Assembly (NCBI GenBank): GCA_934630385.1
Contig: CAKTWE010000075.1
Coordinates: 1-7,907, forward strand
DNA: 7,907 nucleotides
Source of the DNA: an uncultured Collinsella sp.
Lineage (GTDB): Bacteria; Actinomycetota; Coriobacteriia; Coriobacteriales; Coriobacteriaceae
Reading direction: 5' to 3'
Made by a program: the position numbers and the translations under genes. The notes under the pieces are model-generated. The model saw nothing but the letters and a program-made list of their open reading frames with translations, was not told where the DNA came from and did no database searches. Below, one piece after another: positions 1-5,791 of this stretch (its first letter is position 1; each line of letters opens with the position of its first letter).

Positions 1-12
1 GCCCCATATGGG

Positions 13-18
13 TATACT
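13..18 (+). promoter_or_regulatory. Candidate -10 box for the M16 peptidase gene
   Basis: TATACT lies about 50 bases upstream of the chosen start codon and matches the housekeeping sigma -10 consensus TATAAT at five of six positions. The matching -35 would fall off the left edge of the window, so the promoter cannot be completed. This is a motif match only. Confidence 0.3.
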
Positions 19-70
19 CTCGAGGATTCGACTCGACTCGCCCCCGCTGGGGCGTCAAAGGAGACTGCAT

Positions 71-3000
71 ATGCCCACCACCTCAACCGACCCGCGCGCC
101 GCTGCCGCCGCGCTGCTGGTACCCGGCACCACCTGCCATGGCTTTGCCGTCGAGCGCTGCGAGACCGTGCCCGAGCTCGACTCGGACGCCTACGTGCTGC
201 GCCACACCGCCTCGGGCGCTCGCCTGCTGTACCTGGCGTGCGGCGACGAGAACAAGGCCTTTGCCATTGGCTTTAAGACGCCGCCGGCCGATTCCACCGG
301 CGTGTTCCATATTCTTGAGCACTCGGTGCTGTGCGGATCGGCCAAATTCCCCGTCAAGGAGCCGTTTGTCGACCTGATCAAGAGCTCCATGCAGACGTTC
401 CTCAACGCCATGACCTACCCCGACAAAACCATCTACCCCGTTGCCACCACCAACGAGCAGGATCTGTACAACCTGATGGACGTGTACCTGGACGCGGTGT
501 TCAACCCGGCCATCTATACCAAGCCCACTATTTTTGAGCAGGAGGGCTGGCACTACGAGTTGGACCTGCCGGAGAGTGTCGAGGGCGAGGGCGACGGCAG
601 CGCCGCCAGCCTGCGCGAGGGCACGCTACGCTATAACGGCGTGGTGTTCAACGAGATGAAGGGCGCGCTGTCCGACCCCATGAGCGTGCTGGACGACGCC
701 GTCAACGCTGCCCTCTATCCCGACACCGCCTATGCGCACGAGAGCGGCGGCGACCCGCGCGCGATTCCCGCGCTCACCTACGAGCAGTTCCTGGACACGC
801 ACGCGCGCCACTACAATCCTTCCAACTCCTATATCACGCTCTATGGCGACCTGGACGTGGACCGCGCTCTGGCCTTTTTGGACGAGCGCTATCTGTCGCA
901 GCCGAGCGCCGCGAGCCGCCGCATGGACGCAGCCGTTGCCGCCGGCGAGGACCCGTCCACGCTGGCGCCCAATCCGCTGGGCGTGCAAGCGCCCGTGACC
1001 TGCGAGTATAAGCGCGTCGAGATGGCCACCACACCCGAGAACGCCCTGGTGGGCCTGGGCCTGGTGCTGGGCAGCGCGCTCGACCGCAAGCGCACGATCG
1101 CGGCGGATATCCTGTTCGAGGCGCTGCTGGGCTCCAACGAAGCACCGGTTAAGAAGGCCATTCTGGCCGCCGGCCTGGGCGGCAACGTGGTGAGCTACAC
1201 TGCGGCCGAGAGCCTGCAGCCCTACGAGCTCATCATGCTGCAAAACGCGCAGCCCGGCGTGGCGCGCGAGCTGCGTCGTGTGTTCCAGGACGCCTGCCGC
1301 GACCTGTGCGAGCACGGCGTTCCGCGCGAGCGCCTGGAGGCCATCATCAGCAGCAACGAGTACGACCTGCGCCAGCGCGACTACGGTATCGCCGACGGCG
1401 TGGCCATTGCGTGTGACGCGCTGAGCACCTGGCTCTACGATGACGACGCCGCGACGCTGGCGCTCAAGTACGGCCCGGTGTACGAGGAGCTGCGCGGCGA
1501 GCTGGACGGCAGCTACTTTGAGGACCTGCTGCGCGAGCTCGTGCTGGAAAACGATCACATGGCGCTGGTCGAGCTGGTGCCGGTGGACGCCGCCGAGGGT
1601 TCGGAGAGTGCCGAAGCCGCAGAGCTGGCAGCCAAGCGCGACGCCATGACCGATGCCGAGCTGGCCGATGTGGTCGAGCGCACGGCCGCACTGCGTGCCG
1701 CGCAGGAGGCCGAGGACACGCCCGAGGCCAAGGCCACGCTGCCGCGCCTGCGCGTGTCCGACATTGGCGAGGCGCGCCCCGAGCCGCCGCTGGTCGTGGA
1801 CACCACCGCGCCCATCCCCTGCCTGCGCCATGGCATCCCCACTAACCGCCTGGCCTACGCCATGCAGTATTTCGACCTGAGCTACGTCGCGTTTGAGGAC
1901 CTGCCCTATGTGACGCTGCTCTGCCGCCTGCTCAAACAGCTGCCCACGAGCGAGCACTCGGCCGAGGAGCTCGACAACTTGCTCGCCGGCAAGCTGGGCT
2001 TTTTGAGCTTTACGACCGAGGTCATGACCCAGCCCGACGTGGACGGCGTGCGCCCCTACCTGCTGGTGAGCGCCGGCGCCCTGTCCGAGAAGATCGATGC
2101 GCTGGCGAGCCTGCCGCGCGAGGTGTGGTCGAGCACGCTTTTGCTCGATGCCGACGCCGACCGCGTGCGCGACGTTCTCACGCAGATTCGCATTGGGCTT
2201 GAGCAGGGCTTTATCAACAACGGCCACTCAGCGGCGCTCGGTCGCGCGATGAGCTACAGCTCGCCTTCGGCCGTGGTGCGCGAGCAGCTTTCGGGCGTGG
2301 ACTTCTACCTGTTCCTGCGCGATCTGCTCGAGCACTTTGACGAGCGACTGGACGGCCTACGTGCCAAGCTTGCCGAGCTGGCAGACCGCATCTTTGTGGC
2401 CGATGGCTGCATGGCGAGTTTTACCGGCAGCGACGAGGACTTTAACGCGTACTGGGCCGCCGCGGGCGACCTGGGGCTTGGCGCGGGCGATGGTGCCGAT
2501 GCCGGCCGCGACGCGCTCGTGGTGCCGACGCCGTGCGACCGCCACGAAGCTTTTGTCATCCCCAGCGACATCTGCTTTGCGGCATGCGCGTGCGACCCGC
2601 GTCGCTTGGGGCTTGACGTGACGGGCGCCTGGGCGGTTGCCGCCAACGCGCTCTCCTACGACTATCTGTGGAACGAGATCCGCGTGAAGGGTGGCGCGTA
2701 CGGCTGCGGATTCCGCGCGGCCGGCGAGCGTCAGACGGCGTTCTACACCTACCGTGACCCGGCAATCGACCCCTCGATTGAACGCGTGGCACGCGCAGGC
2801 GAATGGCTCGGCAGCTTTGAGCCCGACGAGGCCGCCTTTGAGGGCTTTATCGTGAGCTGCGTGAGCGGCATGGATGCGCCGGTGAAGCCGTACGCGCTCA
2901 CCAAGCGCCGTAACACGACCTACCTGGCCGGGCTGGATCCGCACGCACGCGAGGAGCGCCGCGCCCAGATGCTCGCCGCCACGCCCGGTGAGCTGCGCTC

Positions 3001-3115
3001 GCTCGGCGCCGATGTGACGCGCATCGCAGCCGAGTCGCCAACCTGTGTCTTTGGCGGCCGAGACGTCATCGCCAAGAGCAACGCCGGCTTTAACGTCGTC
3101 GACCTGCTGGGCTAA
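71..3115 (+). CDS. M16C family zinc metallopeptidase (presequence protease / insulinase-like)
   Basis: This is a 1014-aa zinc peptidase of the presequence protease (PreP) type, a family that degrades short unstructured peptides inside a closed two-half chamber. Directly visible are the inverted zinc motif HILEH (H80, E83, H84), then the PreP-like VVFNEMKG whose E195 is the likely third zinc ligand. Near the C-terminus is RVKGGAYGCG (R871 to Y877), the conserved substrate-site R/Y motif of the family. An alanine- and glutamate-rich helical linker at about residues 507-557 joins the two halves. The length fits bacterial PreP homologues of roughly 970-1000 aa. No signal peptide or membrane segment is seen, so it is probably cytoplasmic. 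The ATG at 71 was chosen because AAAGGAG at 57-63 sits 7 bases upstream; an in-frame ATG at 8 has no comparable site. Codons are almost all GC-ending. The family call is firm; the natural substrate is unknown. Confidence 0.95.
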   Translation: MPTTSTDPRAAAAALLVPGTTCHGFAVERCETVPELDSDAYVLRHTASGARLLYLACGDENKAFAIGFKTPPADSTGVFHILEHSVLCGSAKFPVKEPFVDLIKSSMQTFLNAMTYPDKTIYPVATTNEQDLYNLMDVYLDAVFNPAIYTKPTIFEQEGWHYELDLPESVEGEGDGSAASLREGTLRYNGVVFNEMKGALSDPMSVLDDAVNAALYPDTAYAHESGGDPRAIPALTYEQFLDTHARHYNPSNSYITLYGDLDVDRALAFLDERYLSQPSAASRRMDAAVAAGEDPSTLAPNPLGVQAPVTCEYKRVEMATTPENALVGLGLVLGSALDRKRTIAADILFEALLGSNEAPVKKAILAAGLGGNVVSYTAAESLQPYELIMLQNAQPGVARELRRVFQDACRDLCEHGVPRERLEAIISSNEYDLRQRDYGIADGVAIACDALSTWLYDDDAATLALKYGPVYEELRGELDGSYFEDLLRELVLENDHMALVELVPVDAAEGSESAEAAELAAKRDAMTDAELADVVERTAALRAAQEAEDTPEAKATLPRLRVSDIGEARPEPPLVVDTTAPIPCLRHGIPTNRLAYAMQYFDLSYVAFEDLPYVTLLCRLLKQLPTSEHSAEELDNLLAGKLGFLSFTTEVMTQPDVDGVRPYLLVSAGALSEKIDALASLPREVWSSTLLLDADADRVRDVLTQIRIGLEQGFINNGHSAALGRAMSYSSPSAVVREQLSGVDFYLFLRDLLEHFDERLDGLRAKLAELADRIFVADGCMASFTGSDEDFNAYWAAAGDLGLGAGDGADAGRDALVVPTPCDRHEAFVIPSDICFAACACDPRRLGLDVTGAWAVAANALSYDYLWNEIRVKGGAYGCGFRAAGERQTAFYTYRDPAIDPSIERVARAGEWLGSFEPDEAAFEGFIVSCVSGMDAPVKPYALTKRRNTTYLAGLDPHAREERRAQMLAATPGELRSLGADVTRIAAESPTCVFGGRDVIAKSNAGFNVVDLLG

Positions 3116-3122
3116 CCACAAC

Positions 3123-3167
3123 AAAGGTAGATTTTTGGGACATGCCTGAAATCTACCTTTTTCTTTT
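3123..3167 (+). terminator. Intrinsic terminator of the M16 peptidase gene
   Basis: A perfect 12-bp stem, AAAGGTAGATTT (3123-3134) with AAATCTACCTTT (3149-3160), encloses a 14-base loop and runs into a T-rich tail (TTTTTCTTTT). It begins 8 bases after the peptidase stop codon. The stem is AT-rich rather than GC-rich. Its left arm and loop contain a 19-base word found again, inverted, at 6832-6850. Confidence 0.85.
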
Positions 3168-3205
3168 CCGCTGCTTGGGCGGGGCAGCTCAGCCCGTCCC
3201 GCCAG

Positions 3206-3265
3206 TTTGTCTCAATCTGTAACATCTAGGCGGCAATATCGGCTCCAGATGTTACAGATCGAGAC
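3206..3265. repeat. Inverted-repeat element, copy A (57-bp dyad)
   Basis: Arms GTCTCAATCTGTAACATCT (3209-3227) and AGATGTTACAGATCGAGAC (3247-3265) are complementary over 19 bp except for one A/C mismatch at the sixth position. It lies in the 388-bp spacer between the peptidase and cyclo-ligase genes and is followed by copy B at an exact 81-bp offset. Neither strand has a T-run after the dyad, so it does not look like an ordinary terminator. It resembles a palindromic intergenic repeat or small non-coding mobile element; no transposase is nearby. Confidence 0.8.
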
Positions 3266-3280
3266 GTTTCCGAATGGCGC

Positions 3281-3355
3281 CGGCCCTTTGTCTCAATCTG
3301 TAACATCTAGGTCCGATTTTGCCGAGCTACTGTTACAGATCGAGACAAAGGGCCG
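3281..3355. repeat. Inverted-repeat element, copy B (25-bp arms)
   Basis: This second copy shares 25 identical bases on its left side with copy A (3287-3311 versus 3206-3230) and 16 on its right arm (3331-3346 versus 3250-3265). The dyad reaches further out than in copy A, through GGCCCTTT and AAAGGGCC, giving arms at 3281-3305 and 3331-3355 with the same single A/C mismatch. The inner 57 bp (3290-3346) has exactly the length of copy A, but its 12-bp core is inverted relative to copy A. Confidence 0.8.
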
Positions 3356-3448
3356 CGCACACCCACTCTTCGTCAAAACCCACGAAGGTGTCTATGAACT
3401 GCTCCCTTTGCGATGGTTTGTGTGGTGGTTTGGATGTTTGCCCAGATA

Positions 3449-3487
3449 AAACCTGCCAAAATAAACCTGTCCCTTTTTGGCAGGTTT
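3449..3487. promoter_or_regulatory. 13-bp hairpin immediately upstream of the cyclo-ligase RBS
   Basis: AAACCTGCCAAAA (3449-3461) pairs perfectly with TTTTGGCAGGTTT (3475-3487) around a 13-base loop. The loop holds a second AAACCTG (3463-3469) that could compete for the same right arm. The hairpin ends about seven bases before the G-run used as ribosome binding site. If transcribed with the gene it would sit in the leader close enough to affect ribosome loading. No T-tract follows on the plus strand, and only TTTT on the minus strand, so termination is less likely. The role is inferred. Confidence 0.55.
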
Positions 3488-3503
3488 GGGAGAGGGGGCC
3501 GGA

Positions 3504-4100
3504 ATGGATAAGGCTGAGTTGCGGCGGGCGGTGATTGCTCGGCGCGATGCTCTTGATTTGGATGTGCGGGCGGCGAAGTCTACCGTTGTCTGCGCGCGGC
3601 TGGTTGAGCTGTTGGATCACTTGGGTGCCGCAGCGCCGCACACCGTTGCCGTCTATGCCGCAATGGGTTCCGAGGCCGATCCAACCGCGTTTGCCGCAGC
3701 GGCCGCCGCGCGCGGCTGGCGCGTGGCCTATCCGTGCATGTTCTCGGCAACAGACGCCGCAGCTTGTGGCCAGCGCATGTGCATGCGGGCAGTTGCCGCC
3801 GACGATGCGTCCGCGGCACCGTTTATCGCCCACCCCACGCGGGCCTTTGCGGCCACGGACATCGACAGCGATCGCTTCCCCATCGTGTCTGCCGAAGCTC
3901 TCGACATGATCGTCGTGCCGCTCGTAGCCTTCGACCGCGCCGGCGCGCGCCTAGGCTACGGCGGCGGCTGCTACGACCGCTACCTGCCCATGCTCTCGCC
4001 CGTATGTCAAATCATCGGCATCGCCTTTGACGAGCAGCGTGTCGACCACGTTCCCACCGACGCCCACGACCTGCCGCTACCCCACATCATCAGCGCCTAA
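3504..4100 (+). CDS. 5-formyltetrahydrofolate cyclo-ligase family protein
   Basis: This 198-aa protein fits the family that converts 5-formyltetrahydrofolate to 5,10-methenyltetrahydrofolate using ATP, a cytoplasmic salvage step of one-carbon metabolism. Visible family marks are the N-terminal KAELRR (K3) and ARRDAL, then YAAMGSEADP (E57) in the folate-binding region. The diagnostic block VPLVAFDRAGARLGYGGGCYD at residues 138-158, with its glycine-rich nucleotide loop, is followed by GIAFDEQRVDHVPTDAHD at residues 172-189. The length is normal for the family. The ATG at 3504 was chosen over an in-frame TTG at 3477 because a purine-rich site (AGAGGGGG, 3491-3498) lies five bases upstream and the protein then starts at the usual family position. 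The gene is preceded by repeats and converges on the AbiEi-like gene. No T-tailed terminator of its own is visible on the plus strand before the shared hairpin at 4129-4194. Confidence 0.93.
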   Translation: MDKAELRRAVIARRDALDLDVRAAKSTVVCARLVELLDHLGAAAPHTVAVYAAMGSEADPTAFAAAAAARGWRVAYPCMFSATDAAACGQRMCMRAVAADDASAAPFIAHPTRAFAATDIDSDRFPIVSAEALDMIVVPLVAFDRAGARLGYGGGCYDRYLPMLSPVCQIIGIAFDEQRVDHVPTDAHDLPLPHIISA

Positions 4101-4122
4101 CCGCTACCGGGCTGCACCCCAC

Positions 4123-4194
4123 AAAAATTGAGCGTGGAAAATCTCCCGCTTTGAGTCCCTTTATGAGCCAAAAACGGGAGATTATCCACGCTCA
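4123..4194 (-). terminator. Long-stem intrinsic terminator of the AbiEi-like gene, cassette 1
   Basis: Read on the minus strand, TGAGCGTGGATAATCTCCCG (complement of 4175-4194) pairs with the complement of 4129-4148 over 20 bp with a single U/U mismatch and a 26-base loop. It then runs directly into ATTTTT (A-run at 4123-4127 on the plus strand). The plus strand has no T-run after the hairpin, so it reads best as the terminator of the minus-strand gene at 4373-5335. It may also block read-through from the cyclo-ligase gene. Its right arm on the plus strand is also the first unit of the adjacent tandem array. Confidence 0.8.
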
Positions 4195-4346
4195 TGTTGC
4201 AAACGTCCGTTTTTCCACGCTCATCCGTCCGGATTTCCACGCTCATTTCTCAAGCGTCCGAAAATCCACGCTCGTGTGTCTGAAAATCCACGCTCAATCA
4301 ATGCGCGTCCAGATTTCCACTCTCATGTGTCCGATTATCCACGCTC
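4185..4346. repeat. Tandem array of seven TCCACGCTC units, alternating 29/22-bp spacing
   Basis: TCCACGCTC starts at 4185, 4214, 4236, 4265, 4287, 4316 (variant TCCACTCTC) and 4338. The steps are 29, 22, 29, 22, 29 and 22 bp. Each unit is TCCACGCTCR, then a spacer of 2 bases (short form) or 9 bases (long form), then YGTCYG or a close variant, then four mostly A/T bases. The first unit is the right arm of the terminator hairpin. The array ends 26 bases from the stop codon of the minus-strand gene, so in that gene's transcript it is 3' untranslated RNA before the terminator. In-frame stops rule out a repeat protein. Confidence 0.85.
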
Positions 4347-4372
4347 GTGCAGCCCAACGTCCTGCTTCCGCC

Positions 4373-5335
4373 TCAGCAGGCACGCGGCACGCCGGCAACC
4401 TTGAGCTTGCGGTCGAGCTTTGTCAGATCCTTTAGGTCATCCCAGCACAAGCGCACAATCTTGCAGTTATCGAGCATCGAAAGCCTCGACTCGCGCTGGC
4501 GCTCGTCAAATTGCGCCTTTGCGAGCTTGCCCTCCTCCGCCGCCTGCTCGCTTTTAACGAATCCGTCGAACTCCCCAATAATCAACCGGTCACCCACGCG
4601 CCACAAATAGTCAACGCGATACGGCCTTCCCGGCTCAACCGGATCGAACAGCTCAACTTGCAGCTCCGGAACCTGCCAGCCGCGCTCGATCATCAGCGCC
4701 CGCGCCTTGGACTCGCCGCCGCTTTCCGACAGGCCGTCGGCACACCGTGCAACCCTGCGCGCCGTCACAACACCGCGGCGATTCAAGCCAAGCTTGTTAA
4801 CTGCCTCAATGAGATGCTCCTTCGACAAAAGCTGCTCATGGAGCGCCGAGTCCGCAATGATCAGCCCTTCGACAAACGATGCATCGACCAGGCAATCCGC
4901 AATCGTTTGATCGATATCGGTCACGGCAATATCCATCTGGCTTGCCCGTGTTCGATAAGCATACCGATGACGAATGACCTGAGAGCCCGGCGTCGTCGAT
5001 TGCGCCGGCGCCACGGCGATATGGATGTGCGTCAAATTGGCATACGAAACCGAGAGGCCATAGATAACAGCCGCCGTATAGGAGCAAAACGTCCAGTCGG
5101 AGTGCTTTTGCGCAAGCGCCCGCACCCGATGCAGATAACGCTGCCGAAACTTGAGCTCGGACCAGTATTCCGGACGCGCATACAGCCCCGGCATGACCGC
5201 TTCGAGGCTTCCCGCCTCCACCCGCCGCTCAATCTGCTTTGCCTCCGCCGTCGTGCGCGCGTACACGCAGCTCATCTGCTGCTCGCACGCTTTAATGTGG
5301 CATGTGAGTCTTTGATTCGCCGTCATGTTTGCCAT
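4373..5335 (-). CDS. Orphan AbiEi-like winged-helix protein with a PD-(D/E)XK-like C-terminal domain
   Basis: This 320-aa protein resembles actinobacterial proteins annotated as AbiEi-type antitoxin-domain or DUF559-like proteins. The N-terminus has the AbiEi-like signature of a helix-turn-helix followed by RRVEAGSLEAVMPGLYARPEYW (about residues 38-58). The C-terminus has a Vsr/DUF559-like nuclease-fold pattern: GGESKAR (E208), PYRVDYLWRVGDRLIIGEFDG with D242, E255 and D257, and K261. The usual E-x-K is replaced by E-F-D-G followed by K261, so catalysis is uncertain. The ATG at 5335 was chosen because GGAGG (complement of 5340-5344) lies four bases upstream; the longer reading from a TTG at 5398 is unsupported. 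No AbiEii-type nucleotidyltransferase toxin is adjacent. Codon use is less GC-biased than in neighbouring genes, which suggests transfer. It could be a DNA-binding regulator, a solitary antitoxin-like protein or a nuclease-fold defence protein. Confidence 0.85.
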   Translation of the reverse strand: MANMTANQRLTCHIKACEQQMSCVYARTTAEAKQIERRVEAGSLEAVMPGLYARPEYWSELKFRQRYLHRVRALAQKHSDWTFCSYTAAVIYGLSVSYANLTHIHIAVAPAQSTTPGSQVIRHRYAYRTRASQMDIAVTDIDQTIADCLVDASFVEGLIIADSALHEQLLSKEHLIEAVNKLGLNRRGVVTARRVARCADGLSESGGESKARALMIERGWQVPELQVELFDPVEPGRPYRVDYLWRVGDRLIIGEFDGFVKSEQAAEEGKLAKAQFDERQRESRLSMLDNCKIVRLCWDDLKDLTKLDRKLKVAGVPRAC

Positions 5336-5625
5336 GTCGCCTCCAAACTCTTGGAACGGCGCAAACGTACCAGACGGTTTCATGCGAAGTCTGACCAAAT
5401 GCTGTCCAGCAGCTGACCAAATGCTTGACGGTTTTGGACGTTTTAGGTTAATGGCTTATATCTGCAGATAGAAGCCTTGCCAAGAGGTCCCTGTCTCCAC
5501 ATTTAGATGTCTTGGTCCATCGGATTATCAGAAAGAAAAACACGTCGAGATTCAAGACTACGCCAAATGCGACTTTGCCTCTGCACGCACCGTCTCTTAG
5601 CCGAGCCATCGGCATCTACATGCCT
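5336..5625. other. AT-richer intergenic region upstream of the AbiEi-like gene
   Basis: No convincing gene is seen in this stretch of about 290 bases. It holds a pair of direct repeats (listed separately), a perfect 12-bp palindrome TATCTGCAGATA at 5459-5470, and GACGGTTT twice (5373-5380 and 5427-5434). It must contain the promoter of the minus-strand AbiEi-like gene, but no good -35/-10 pair could be picked. An open 43-codon stretch at 5472-5600 has no start and is not supported as a gene, though it could be a decayed fragment. Confidence 0.5.
5391..5425. promoter_or_regulatory. Direct repeat pair CTGACCAAATGCT, possible operator
   Basis: CTGACCAAATGCT occurs at 5391-5403 and 5413-5425, starting 22 bp apart, or about two helical turns, on the same face of DNA. 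The pair lies 56-90 bases upstream of the AbiEi-like start codon, a usual position for an operator. AbiEi-type proteins are known in some systems to autoregulate through repeats near their promoters. Binding here is inferred only. Confidence 0.4.
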
Positions 5626-5698
5626 AAAAAATGAGCGTGGAAAATTTCCCGTTTTGGGCCTGTTCGGGGGCAAAAAAACGGGAGATTATCCACGCTCA
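5626..5698 (-). terminator. metA: Long-stem intrinsic terminator of metA, cassette 2
   Basis: On the minus strand TGAGCGTGGATAATCTCCCG (complement of 5679-5698) pairs with the complement of 5632-5651, with the same U/U mismatch as cassette 1 plus one G-U type pair. Four further A-T pairs (5652-5655 with 5675-5678) extend it to a 24-bp stem. A run of six T follows on the minus strand (A-run 5626-5631). The loop differs from cassette 1 while the arms are nearly the same. It lies about 94 bases past the metA stop codon. Confidence 0.82.
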
Positions 5699-5748
5699 TT
5701 CAAAAAGCGTCCGATTATCCACGCTCGTGTGTCCAATTATCCACGCTC
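5689..5748. repeat. Tandem array of three TCCACGCTC units, 29/22-bp spacing
   Basis: TCCACGCTC starts at 5689, 5718 and 5740, giving steps of 29 and 22 bp in the same order as the array at 4185-4346. The first unit is again the hairpin arm. The last unit ends 43 bases from the metA stop codon. In the metA transcript the array lies between the stop codon and the terminator. Confidence 0.82.
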
Positions 5749-5791
5749 GCCACGCGGCGGCTACGGCGGCAGTCACGGCCGCAGCCGCAGC

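Noticed and set aside
626..2227. Long minus-strand open frame (533 codons) inside the M16 peptidase gene
   Set aside because: It is antisense to a clearly conserved gene with strong GC-ending codon bias, which opens shadow frames. Its translation is rich in Q, H, R and V without any recognisable domain.
3178..3203. GC-rich dyad GGCGGG/CCCGCC as a second terminator
   Set aside because: Only six clean pairs with an uneven interior and no real T-run; it may just be the edge of the repeat region.
4185..4346. CRISPR array
   Set aside because: Repeats are only about 10 bases, spacers are 12-19 bases in two alternating sizes, and no cas genes are present.
4151..4435. Small protein encoded across the repeat array (94 codons, plus strand)
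   Set aside because: The frame follows a tandem non-coding repeat and overlaps the terminator and the end of the opposite gene; no RBS and no family resemblance.
4511..5416. Plus-strand open frame (301 codons) opposite the AbiEi-like gene
   Set aside because: The minus-strand protein has recognisable motifs and a good RBS; the plus-strand reading is arginine-rich and without domains.
5472..5600. Possible remnant of a protein C-terminus (43 open codons, ending before TAG at 5598-5600)
   Set aside because: The second half looks somewhat protein-like, but there is no start, no RBS and no recognisable family, so a pseudogene call is not supported.
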